A model generated the notes under the pieces. That model was not told the origin of the DNA, made no database searches, and was given only the letters and a program-made list of their open reading frames with translations. DNA of 64,000 nt from assembly GCA_019096195.1 (NCBI GenBank), contig JAGTXK010000094.1, forward strand, positions 62,001 through 126,000. The letters are read 5' to 3'. Position numbers and translations under genes: made by a program. The stretch comes from Boletus sp. NGJ. Lineage: Eukaryota > Basidiomycota > Agaricomycetes > Boletales > Boletaceae. Shown here piece after piece: positions 13,196 to 23,676 of this stretch. Every line of letters starts with the position of its first letter. Within the stretch, counting starts at the first letter, position 1.

Positions 13196-14137
13196 AAACC
13201 ACATCAGTAAATACAGGACTTCATCATAGTGCTCATAGTGCCATAGTAGTTTCGTAGTAGTCATAGTAGTTTCATAGATAACTCATAGTATTCATAGTGT
13301 CATAGTATTGAAAGTGTATTCATAGTATCCATAGTATATTCATAGTGTCCATAGTATTATAGTGTTGTAGTACCATGGCATTTCATAGCATTCATAGTAC
13401 ATTCATAGCAGTCATAGTCATAGTAGTAATTTTAAGCTAATCTCAATTCCAATTTCAATCCTAATCCTAATCCTAATCCTAAGTCAAAAGTATACAAAAA
13501 GTGTAGTCAAAGATGTAGTCAAATGTTGTACAAAAAGAGTGTAGTACAGTGTAGCAAAAATGCGCACCAAATGTAGCAAAAGTGTAGCAAACAAAGTGTA
13601 GTAAAAAAAGCAAACAAAAGTGTAGCAGAGTGTAGTGCAGTGTAGCAAACAAAGTGTACCAAAAGTGTACCAAAAATGCGCACCAAAGTGTAGTAAAAGT
13701 GTAGTCACAAAGTGTACCAAAAGTGTAGACCTACACTCAAAAAAAATATCCAAGCTCATTTTCCCACACTTAGTGTTCAAAAAGCGGACATTGTTTGTGC
13801 CACCATTCTTATATAAACAAGCCAGACTTCAAAAACTTTCCCACATCCTCTTGTTTCTCAATTTTATTCCTCTCTACTTATTACATGAAGTCAACACTTT
13901 AGGATTAATAGAATTAATATTTGATTGAATTTGTAATTAGAATTGACTTGAAATTAGATTAGGATGAGAATTGCTAAGCCACTATGGAAGCACTATGTAT
14001 ACTATGACATCACTATGACCACTATGAAAGCACTGTACTATGAGAATACTATGACAGACTATGGCCACACTATGAATAGATAGACTATGAGACACTGTCA
14101 TAGTACTATCAAACCACTATCCAGTTGGACCCTCACT
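13196..14137. repeat. Inverted arrays of CATAGT/ACTATG with GTGTAGCAAA-like core
   Basis: The left part (about 13210-13430) is a loose tandem array of CATAGT-type units. The right part (about 13980-14115) holds the same unit in reverse complement (ACTATG). Between them, at about 13490-13735, is a different tandem array with a GTGTAG(C/T)AAAA-like unit. The arrangement suggests subterminal repeats of a non-autonomous DNA transposon, but clear ends and a target duplication were not found. The ACTATG motif also appears just right of the Tc1 element that starts at 14139 (GCACTATG near 23680), so that element probably landed inside this repeat. The first 45 bases or so (ACATCAGTAAATACAGGA...) recur at about 60953. 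Confidence 0.6.
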
Positions 14138-15550
14138 ATAGTGGCTTAAAAAAGTATCTCAATGTTTGGCTATTTTGAAAAGACTTGACATTTGCAGGAG
14201 AATCAAAAGATGTTAGCTCTAACTCTTGCTGGGTCATTGATAGCCCTAATCCCTGCCCTGAAGATGAGTTTTTAGTCATGTGATTTGATTGTCATGGCAC
14301 TGAGATATAGCCATATTAGAGTGACATATCATTGGAACACTTTTTTGAGCAATATTTTTATTCTACAATATTAGTACTTTGTATACCCTCCTGTTGCTTT
14401 TATCACTGCCTCTAGTCTTCTAGGCATACTTTCTATCAATCCTTGACACTCCTCAACCTCTATCTTTCCCCACTCCTCTCCTAAAGCTCCCATACTCCTT
14501 TTGATGGTGTTGTGTAGCTATTGAGCTTTTTTGAGGATTTGCCCGAGATGTTCAATGGGATTAAGGTCTGGAGATTGTGCTGGCCAGTCAAGAAGCAAGA
14601 CCTCATGAGATCCCAGCCACTCCTTGTCTCTTTTAGAGGTGTGCTTGGGGTCATTATCTTGTTGAAAAATAATGCTCTCCTTAGGAATTTTCAGAATTTC
14701 CCATGGAAAGAAGCAGGTTATCCTCCAAAATGGAGACATACTGCTTAGCATTCATTATCCCTTCAACCTCTGCAAGAATCCCCACTCCATTCCAACTCAT
14801 GCATCCCAAAACCATCAAGGAACCTCCTTTAAACTTTACTGTTCTCTGGACTTTCTTGTCTTGCAAAGACTTTTCTGCCAATTTCTACACATACTTCCTT
14901 CCATCTGACCCAATCCTGTTGATCTTGGTTTCATCTGACCAAATGACCCTAGTGCAGTCCTCCACAGTCCAGTGTTGGTGCTTGAGAGCAAAGGCTAGCC
15001 TATATTGCCTATACTTTACAGATAAGAGTGGCTTTTTTTTCTTGACTATAGCCTTGAGAGATGTAGACTTGAGAACATTTCTAACAGTTTGAGCAGAGAC
15101 AGGAGAGGAGAGAGCAGAATTAATGACATGGGTGGCCTGGATAGCATTTTCAACTTTGCCAGAGATAATACAAGAGATAATTCTCCTTTTATCAGTAGGA
15201 GAAATGAAAGGAACTTGCAATGAACGAAAGAAAGAACCTAAACCCAATATCTGAAGTGTTGCTAACTAAAGCAATATACGACAGAGAGAAAGGCAATTTC
15301 AAGGCTAAGCGAAACATCGTACTCTACCGGCTACTTATATACTACTGATAGTGGCGCACGGACTGTGCTGTGCTGTGACATCATGGGTACTGGGTATGAC
15401 ATCACAGGAACGAGAAAGTGTTAGTGTCCAATAGCGAAAGAGAGAAATGATGGAATGAGATGCGTGTGGTATACACATGTAAGTGAAATGTAGTCTGGAG
15501 TGCTCTAGGTGTGGCTATGTGTGATATATCTAAGGAGGACTAATAAATAG

Positions 15551-18500
15551 TAGTGTTTGAAGGTCCAGTCCCAGGACCAGTCAAGGACCAGGGACTGGAC
15601 TGGACCAGACCAATTTAGGACCGGACCGCAGTCCCAGTCCTTGCTCATTTCAAAAAATTGCGGTCCCAGTCCTATGATTTCTCATCAGACTTGAGGACCG
15701 ATACAGACCGGTCCGGTCCGGTCCTCGTATGACATACACAACATAGCATAGTCTAAGTATCAACCAACTCAATGTCCTTATCATGACCCCCTGCCTCCTC
15801 GTCCAGATCATGTAGCTCCTTGAAATCTTGCAATATAACCTCTTCGACATCGCGTGTGTTGGCATGTGCACGATCGAAGATAGAATGGCGCCAGGAATGC
15901 TTGAGTATTTGTAGTTCTTCGAATCTCTCTGATCCCAGGCGGGAACGACGGTCAGTTGCGATCTCTGCACCTGCCGAAAACAATCGTTCGCATGGTACTG
16001 AAGATGCAGGAATGGCAGAGATATCCTTGGCAACACGTGCAAGAGTTGGGTATGTCACTGTGTGGTTCTTATCGTTGACATTAGTATGTGATAGCAAAGG
16101 GACCAAGAAACTCACCGCCCACCACTCGACCACGTCTGTCTCCTTTGTGGCATTGTCAACGATTGTGAGATATTGGCGTAGCTCGGCAGCCCATCCGATC
16201 GATTGATTATTCTCTTGCTGGGCCTTTTCAACCAACTCACGTCGGTGACGATCAAATTCGGACTCTAGCGTAGCGTTGGGTTTGGGCTGCGATGACACTG
16301 AAGTGGGCTTGGACAGTGCATCTTGGCCTGTGTTTCTTCCCAATACTCTCGAAGGGTATTCTCGACGACTTGCAGTGCTTCGTCATACCAGTTTTTGGCA
16401 TGCGCGTTTCCCTTTGCACGTTCTTCTTCTTGCTCATTTACTCCTCCCCACGCCATTTCGATGTAATGTAATTTGTAGTAAGGGTGTAGGACTAATGATC
16501 GTTAGTGAACGTTAGAATACACGTAGAATAAACGTACCAAGGGCTAAGATATACACCGGCTTCTCGTCAAGCTTCATGCATAGTATTTTCCGATCTTCGC
16601 GAGACCACTATCGATGGCGGCACGATACCGTTCGTACTTTGCGTCAGCTCTCTTCGACTCCCATGCACTCTGTAGCTCCTCAAGCGCAGGGATCGCATGC
16701 GCCAAAGAGTCGTGTGTTGCTCAGACGAAAAGTATTGCTGAATCTTGTTTGCTTCGGAAATGATTGCGTGTGTGTCATTGATAATCTCCCAGTCGCGAGC
16801 TCCGAGTAAGTAGGCGGTCCACGGGATGCGCTTCTCCACACGGCCGTTCCGCCAAATTGTCGTGATTGGGCCAAATAGTTCGTCTGCGGACTTGATGAAC
16901 AGGTTGATGGGTTGGCGAAGGCTGTATGACCGCGCCAACATGGTGTCGGCTGTGCCCCAACGCACGTTGCTATGGAGGGGGATCTTGAGTGGCGGGATGA
17001 TGCCATATTTGGCTTGAAGCGACTCGAAGTACTCGAGCCGTTGAGTCGAACATTGTATCTGTACAATAAGGACGTTCGAAGTCAGCAAAAGCAGGAAAAA
17101 TAAGGATAAGAACGTACCTTGACAGCCAATGTGCGGACTGCAGCAATGGCATCCAGAGAGTCTTCGAGAATGCGGTTACCAGTGAGATCAGGATCGAACT
17201 CCCAGATACTAGCTGTAGTCTCCACGCTTGAAATTCTTGTTATAGTAGACATGACGGCGACGATAGATAGATTAACGACGTGGGCGAGACACGGTAGACG
17301 GTGGTATGTGGGGTCGAATGAAAATATGTTGCGTCGGTGGAGGACTTGCTCGATTTTGTCACACATGGCATCATTGTTACTAGCATTGTCGGCGGTGATA
17401 CAAAGTAGCTAGGGTGAGATGGTTCAGTTGAAACGATATAATACCAAAAGGGCTCGTACACGCACCTTGCTTGACCCCTTCGAAACGATTCCGACTCGCT
17501 CACAAAGACCTACAAAGTAGCGGCCAATGTTGTCACCGGTGTGCGCTCCAACAATCCCACGGAACACAATGACTTCGGAGCGTAGAGTCCATTTCGACGG
17601 TTCTGAGTTCGACCCAATCGTACCATTGATCCAGTGTGCTGTAATGCCGAGGAAAGCAGCCTTCGTCTGATCGACTGACCAAAGGTCCATCGTGGTTGAG
17701 ATACGACCGGCAACATTTAACTTACGCAAAAGCCAGTCAATGAGAGAGAAAAAGATGATTGGGTTGACTTACCGCTAGCTCGTCTTTGAGCTGCTTGAGA
17801 AAGGCCGCGAACGCATTGTGAATGAACGTCTTGACATTGTGTCCTGATGGCAAGTCGGCGTTGGTAGACTTTGGTCGCATCGCCACAAGGCTATTCCTGA
17901 ACAACGCCTTATCAACAACTGCAAGCGACTATCCGCCTCATGGTTAGCTCGTGTTCTGAGCCACATCGTCTTTCACCCACCTGGTCATCACAAACAACAA
18001 ACTCTGCAACAGCCTTCAACACCTCTGTCCGTGAGAAGGTTCGCTCTACCCTCTTCGTCAACATTCCAGAAATACTTTGCTGGCCACTCTTTCCCTTCGC
18101 TTTCTGGGCTTCCAAAACTTTCGGTGGTATAGCAAGGTGATTTTCGAGGATATCTTTTTCTGTGCAACGTTTCTTATACAATCCGTAGTGGATTCGGATG
18201 TGTCGTCGACACGTGGAATTACCGCCAGTGAAGAAGGCTTTACGTCTACTGTGTTTCTGTACGAGTTTCTCATCATTCCTTTCAACGATCGTCGGTGAGT
18301 TCACAACATGCACGCATTAGTTTGTGTGTACTCACTTGCATATGGTACACCAGCGACCCGTCAGGGTTTCCATCTCGGTTTCCGTCTCATCATTTGCGCG
18401 CACGAATGTGACTTTGGTAGTGTCGGAGAAGATAGTAAGTAAGTCCTTCGTGCTGTCTTTCTTGACTACATGTATGACCGCCTCAGAGGTGCGATGTCTT

Positions 18501-19387
18501 TCTTCGAGGTCGTCCTTTTCTATATTAGACGTGCTAACTGATGTTACAGCGGGCAATTACATACCTCACTGTCGACCATCTCAAACTCGTGCCCAGGTGG
18601 GCTACTAGCCCTGTCCGTGTCCATCTCCGGCTCCGTGGTCAAGTCTATCTGCTCCTCGACTGACGATACACTCTTGCGTTTGTGTCTTTTCTCCTTTCTT
18701 CGTTGTTTCCTCGAATGCAAGCTGAATGAGCATTGGGGTGCTTGTCTGATTGCTCAGCCTCGAGGGAGCTCTCGCTTCCGTTGTCTGTTGATTCCATCTT
18801 GCTCGTGCTTGACATGTATTTTCTTTTCTTGGATTTCGCATTGTGGGGAAGCCCTGCTTTTGACTTGGGCGGTCGAGAGCGCGTACTGTTTTTTCTTGGC
18901 TGACCAGTGTTTTCTTGGACCTTCGCAGTGGGAACTCTCTGTCGGGTTGATTTCCGTGTTTCTGACATTGCCAAACGATGGCAGATGCGTGGCAGGAAGA
19001 AAATGACACAAGACTTATGGGTATGACGGCGCACGGATGTTGGGCTACTTTTGGTGGATATGGTAGACGGTAGTTTTACAATACAGGCATTGAGCTATGG
19101 TGGATAGACTTATATACTCCATTCCATGCATGATACACGTTGTAAGCTGTGGTTTGGGGCACACGCTGCATTAATATTGTTGCTGTGTTTCGCAGGAATA
19201 AATCATCTACTTGAGGGCAGTTTTTCATTTGGGAACCGGTCCTTTCTCTAGCTAGGACTGCACAGAACTGGTCCTTATCAGTCCTGGTCCGGTCCCAACG
19301 CATTGTGGTCACCAAAAGGACCGGTCCTGGTCCAGTCCTTCCAAAAATGGACACAGGACCAGACTGGACCGGATTCTTAGAACACTA
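15551..19387 (-). mobile_element. hAT transposon, 3.84 kb, inside LTR copy 1
   Basis: Short inverted ends TAGTGTT...AACACTA are flanked by an exact 8-bp target duplication ATAAATAG (15543-15550 and 19388-19395), as expected for hAT elements. Both ends carry dense subterminal copies of GGACC/GGTCC-type words (about 15565-15720 and 19245-19372), presumably transposase binding sites. A multi-exon hAT transposase on the minus strand fills the interior. Both ends and the duplication are preserved, so this is one of the younger insertions in the island. Confidence 0.92.
15753..18968 (-). pseudogene. hAT transposase (BED finger, hAT dimerisation domain), frameshifted
   Basis: The start is placed at 18968 (MSETRKSTRQRVP), followed by a basic low-complexity N-terminus. 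A BED-like finger is split by an intron (RWCTICK ... STCRRHIRIHYGLYKKRC, about 18340-18220). The catalytic core includes TTMDLWSVDQTKAAFLGITAHW (about 17690-17630) and CLAHVVNLSI (about 17290). The C-terminal dimerisation domain reads SSVPCERLFSAGAEIATDRR (about 16000-15940), ending at 15753. Introns are needed near 18300, 17900, 17750, 17450, 17090 and 16500. Two frame breaks are seen near 16700 and 16580; each looks like a two-base gain next to a GCATGC/GCATG word, so this copy probably makes no active enzyme. Confidence 0.8.
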
Positions 19388-19897
19388 ATAAATAGTGACA
19401 GAAAAGGAAACAGAAGGGGAAATCTAAGTAAGGGCTTCTGGAGGGTTCCGGGGGTGGTTCTGGTCGGAATGCTCAGAATACTTGGAATGCTCAGGATGGT
19501 TCTGGTCAGGAACTTAGGGTGGTCAGAGCATTCAGAATGGGTACCCTGATAAATAGCTTGGTGATCTAGCATTGCTTGATCAGTACTTGGGGCAGTATAT
19601 GGTGGGTGATCTACGGTGTGAGCCGAGGATCAAGGATCAAGTGGGGGGGTTGAGGATCTGGAGGCAAACTCCTGATTAGTACTTGTGTAGTGTACCGAGC
19701 GCTGCGTCAGGTATGGTCTATGGGTCTTGTGTGGGTACTGAGCACTGCATCAGGTATATTCATGGGGTGTGGCAGTTTAGAGGCATGTGGGCCTGTGCTT
19801 GTGGTGGTGAACACCAGAATTTGGCCGTGAGGCTACTTGGTGTTGTATGTGTATGGGTACGATGGGGGTATGACTAATAAAAGTGTATGTGGGTATG

Positions 19898-20958
19898 TGA
19901 AACGATCACTGATGATACCACCTAATTATTAGCACCCCTACCTACACTTTCGCACCACCTATAGACGATACACTCGTCTACCCTCACCCAACCTCCATCT
20001 TAGCCTCACCCTGCATACACCTAGAGTAACCACTCACCGTATCCTCCCTCATACGATACACCACACGACCGCACACACCCATGTACACTTTCATTAGTCG
20101 TACCCTCGCCGTATCCTCTACACTACGACACCAAGTAGCCTCACGGCTAAACCCCGGCTTCACAGCCACAAGCAAGGCCTGCATGCCTCTAAACTACGCC
20201 TCCCCCCATGGACCTACCTGATGCAGTGCTTGGTAGCCACACCGTGTACCATAATGCCCTGTACGATGACAACAACCCCTTTGTCACGTATGCGCTCGTT
20301 ACACGCACGACATCCATAGACAGTACCTGACGCAGAGCTCGGTACACTACACCAAGTACTAATCAGGAGCCCACCTCCAGATCCTCGACACCCCACTCGC
20401 CCCGATCCCTGGCTCATGCCACAGATCACTCCTGACGGTACCCCACAGTACCCTCACCAAGTACTAATCAAGCCCACACTAGATTACCCCATAGACAAGA
20501 CCCGATCTATCACCTGATACGATCCCGTCTCGATACCAGATCCAATGATCACCCTATGCGATGCCTTACGCATCACTCTTCCATTTCTTCTTCCGTCTTT
20601 CGCTTCTGCTCCTATCTATTAGTTCCCCTTTAGATATATCACACGTAGCCATGCCTAGAGCATTCTGGACTACCTTTCACTTACATGCGCATACCACACA
20701 CATCTCATTCCACCGCTTCCCCTTTTGCCATTGGACACTAACATTCCTTCGTTCCCGTGATGTCATACCCAGTACCCTACAACGTCATAGCATAGCACAG
20801 TCCGTGCGCCGCTACCGGTAGTATATAAGTAGCTGGTAGAGTACCATGTTTCACCTAGCCTTGAAATTGCCCTTCTCTCTGTCGCATATTGCTTTAGTTA
20901 GCAACGCTTCAGATATTGGGTTTAGGTTCTTTCCTTCATCCATTGCAAGTTCCTTTCA
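19898..20958 (+). mobile_element. Solo LTR, TGAAA family, copy 2 (inside copy 1)
   Basis: This is a fossil LTR of 1061 bp with TGAAA/TTTCA ends and a 5-bp duplication GTATG (19893-19897 and 20959-20963). It sits in opposite orientation inside copy 1, whose sequence continues on both sides. A TATATAAGTAG motif at about 20821 lies roughly 140 bp before the right end. It is the cleanest member of the family in the window and gives the family's length. Confidence 0.82.
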
Positions 20959-21284
20959 GTATGGTTGGTGGTATGGTGTATCGTATGGGGAAGGATACGA
21001 TGAGCGACTACTCTGGGTGTATGCGAGGTGAGGCTAGGATGGAGTTTGGTTGGTGTAGGCGAATGTATCATCTATAGGTAGTGTGAGAGTATAGAGGAGT
21101 GCTAATAAATAATAGGTATTAACAGTGATCATTTTAAGAAAGTTTGAAAGGGCATTGTAATTTGATGTTTTTCTTGCCTGGGTAAATCATAACCCTGGCC
21201 ACAGTAGACTTCCCCAGACCAGTTTGAAAGGATATTTGCCTAGTAGAAAGGCCAGATTCAAAGAGAAAAAGAATATTGGCTCTA

Positions 21285-23303
21285 TGAAATGTTCACCGTT
21301 GATACCCATTATCTATTAGCACCCTCTACACTCTCGCACTACCTACAGACGATACATTTGCCTATCATTCACCAAACTCCACCCTAGCCTAATCTCGCAT
21401 ACACCCAGAGTAGTCACTCATTGTATCCTCCCCTGTACGATGTACCACACCATTAACAACACCCATGTACACTTTCACTAGTCGTACCCTTGTTGTACCC
21501 ATTACACTACAACACCAAGTAGCCTCATGGCTAACCCTGGTGTTCATCGCCACAAGCATAGGCCCGCACACCTCTAAACTACAACACCCCATGGACATAC
21601 CTGAAGCAGCGCTCGGTATCCACACAAGGCCCATAGATATACCTGTTACACTGGGTAACAATGTGATACGTTCCCATATAACCCCTGTTGGATTATAGGA
21701 CTAGCAGGACTTGAGGGAAATATACCTTCAGAGGCCCAAGGTTTCCTCTGACTGGGGACCAACTGCTAGCTTTACGTAGAGTCCTCTCGTTACCTCTACG
21801 ACCAATGGCGAAGTCTTGGATTTACCACGGTGGTGCGATCCTTTATGAAGGATGGGCAGACCGGATGTGAAGGCCAGAGACAGTTGCCTTCTGTCAGCTA
21901 GTTCTCTGGGCTTATATGGCCTAGTGCTGGTGGCGGAGTCCCGGGCTTTATAAGTTGCTGGTGGCAGAGTCCAGGGCTTACTGGGTCAGTGGTGGAGTTC
22001 TGACCGACGATGACCAACCCCTGTTGATCGTTGGAGTTGCCGAAGCTTTAGAAGCCTGTAACGGCAATGATGGCGCACAAGTGTGAAGTGATGAGAAAGA
22101 TGATCACAAGCGCAAGGGTGATCACCTCCAGAGCGTGGAGAAGGCTTCTGAGGTGAAGTGGAACCTTTAGCGGGAGAAGCAGGTAGATTACACGGGAAGG
22201 AGTGTAGATCTAGGTTAGAGTTACATGAAGGGCCCGCGTCCCTATTTATAGGCCTTATCCATCTAGGGCAGGCTTCATGACGAATATAGTAATCGTTAGT
22301 CATGGATGAAAGATTACTATAAACGGATCAAGCCATGAGTTAAAATGGAAAGGTAGGAATACTAGGCTATGCATGAGAGAGCACAGCCGAGGAGGCAATG
22401 TCTATGATCGGATCAAGAAGAGGAAAAGCATATATCAGACAAATAAGGAAGGCGGTGTCCATACCAAATGGGTAGGTTCCTGAAAAGGGGGTTACGAATA
22501 ACTTCCTAGAAAGGAGGTTCCAGATGGGGCAATGCCTGAGTTGGTGTCACAGGGGAATTCCTGGTCCAAGTTGAAGAATAGGTCGTCCCATAGTCCTATG
22601 GGAGGTGAAGGAAGGGGAAAAGATGTACCCCCTTCGGTAACCATAACAATGCCTGACACAGTGCTCAGTATGCTACACAAGTACTAATCAGGAGTTCACC
22701 TCCAGATCCTTGACTCCTTGACTCAATCCCCGATCTCTGGCCCACACCATAGATCATCCATCATATACTGCCCCAAGTACTGATCAAGCCATGCTAGATC
22801 AACAAGTTGTTTATCAGGGTACACACTCTGAATGCTCCAAGCATCCTGAGCATTTTGAGTACTCCGAGCATCCTGACCGGAACCACCCCCAAAATCCTCT
22901 GGAAGCCCTCTACTTAAATTTCCCCTTTCTATTTCACCTCACTGTTTCCCCTCTATCCCTATCTATTAGTTCCTCTTGATGTATCACACGTAGCCACACC
23001 TAGAGTGCTATGGACTACATTTCCCTTACATGCGCATACTGCACGCATCTCATTCCATCGTTTCTCTCTTTTGCTATTGGACACTAACACTTTCTCGTTC
23101 CTGTGATGTCACACCCAGTACCCATGATGTCATAGCACAGCATGGTCCATGCACCACTATCGGTAGTATATAAGTAGCTGGTAGAGCACCATGTTTTGCT
23201 TAGCCTTGAAATTGCCTTTCTCTCTCTTGCATATTGCTCTTGGGGCAACGCTTAAGATATCAGGTCTAGGTTTCTTTCTTCTGGTCATTGCAATTTCCTT
23301 TCA
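21285..23303 (+). mobile_element. Solo LTR, TGAAA family, copy 4 (5' part of Tc1 B transposase)
   Basis: This fossil LTR has ends TGAAA (21285) and TTTCA (23303) with an exact 5-bp duplication CTCTA (21280-21284 and 23304-23308). It interrupts the first codons of element B's transposase. It holds a TGTTAC-type LTR at 21644-22648; without it the length is about 1.0 kb, the same as copy 2. Confidence 0.85.
21644..22648 (-). mobile_element. Solo LTR, TGTTAC family, copy 2 (inside TGAAA LTR copy 4)
   Basis: This fossil LTR reads on the minus strand, with TGTTAC...(G/A)TAACA ends and near-matching 5-bp flanks ATACC/ATGCC. It aligns in reverse along its whole length with the copy at 28317-29239. 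A TATA-like TATAAATAGGGAC (reverse strand, near 22245) marks the orientation. No internal retroelement region is attached. Confidence 0.8.
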
Positions 23304-23676
23304 CTCTAGCAAAGGAGGGAATGGATTTCATGATGAAGTAGGATTAGCTGGATGATATCTCTGCTGTTGATATCATTTGGAATTATGTAAGTAACATATC
23401 AGATAGGGTTGAAGCACAGTATCCATCAGAACCTTATGTTATTTACTTGATAATAGCAGAGTCAAATATATAAGCATCTCAATGAATATCATTTTAATAT
23501 GGCTATATCTCAGTGCCATGACAACCAAATCACATGACTAAGGCCTCATCCTCAGGGCAAGGATTAGAGCTATCAATGACTCAGCAAGGGTTAGAGCTAA
23601 CATCTTTTGAGTCTTCTGAAAATGTCAAGTCTTTTCAAAATAGCCAAACATTAGGATACTTTTTTGAGCCACTATA

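Larger units (their letters stand above)
15205..21136 (-). mobile_element. Solo LTR, TGAAA family, copy 1 (inside Tc1 B transposase)
   Basis: This is a fossil LTR. Its ends are TGAAA and TTT(C)A, and a 5-bp duplication AGAAA flanks it (15200-15204 and 21137-21141). Element B's transposase frame runs up to one side and continues on the other. The promoter-like TATATAAGTAG motif reads on the minus strand. It was later split by a hAT element (15551-19387) and by another LTR of the same family (19898-20958). No internal retroelement sequence is attached, so it looks like a solo LTR. Superfamily (Ty1 or Ty3) cannot be told from the LTR alone. Confidence 0.75.
14371..23331 (-). pseudogene. DD34E Tc1 transposase of element B, decayed and split
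   Basis: The protein starts at 23331 (MKSIPSFAR), is cut by an LTR, and resumes at 21284-21142 with a helix-turn-helix segment (ESGLSTRQISFQTGLGKSTV). It is cut again and continues from 15204 (SPTDKRRIIS). The catalytic triad is visible: first Asp in VIWSDETKIN, second in FQQDNDPKH, Glu in SPDLNPIEH with 34 residues between the last two (DD34E). The end IESMPRRLEAVIKATGGYTKY is the usual Tc1 C-terminus, with the stop at 14371-14373. Besides the LTR interruptions, the stretch 14371-15204 has an in-frame stop where a Trp is expected after GSDGRKYV, another after LKKAQ, and a frame change near 14690. It cannot be functional. Confidence 0.85.
14139..23674 (-). mobile_element. Tc1/mariner element B with nested insertions
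   Basis: This is a DNA transposon with inverted repeats of roughly 200 bp (about 14139-14340 and 23480-23674) that begin TAGTGGCT(T/C)AAAAAAG. It is flanked by TA on both sides (14137-14138 and 23675-23676), the target duplication of Tc1/mariner. The transposase lies on the minus strand. Its present 9.5 kb length comes from later arrivals. One TGAAA-type solo LTR (15205-21136) itself carries a hAT element and a second LTR of the same family. A further TGAAA-type LTR (21285-23303) carries a TGTTAC-type LTR. Without these the element would be about 1.6 kb, a normal Tc1 size. Confidence 0.85.

Noticed and set aside
13456-13482. CCTAAT tandem copies resembling telomere repeat
   Set aside because: Only about four units and the unit is CCTAAT, not CCCTAA; more likely part of the local AT-rich repeat.
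19600-21660. Tandem short direct repeats resembling a CRISPR array
   Set aside because: The similar words belong to inverted and nested copies of one LTR family; there is no regular repeat-spacer pattern.
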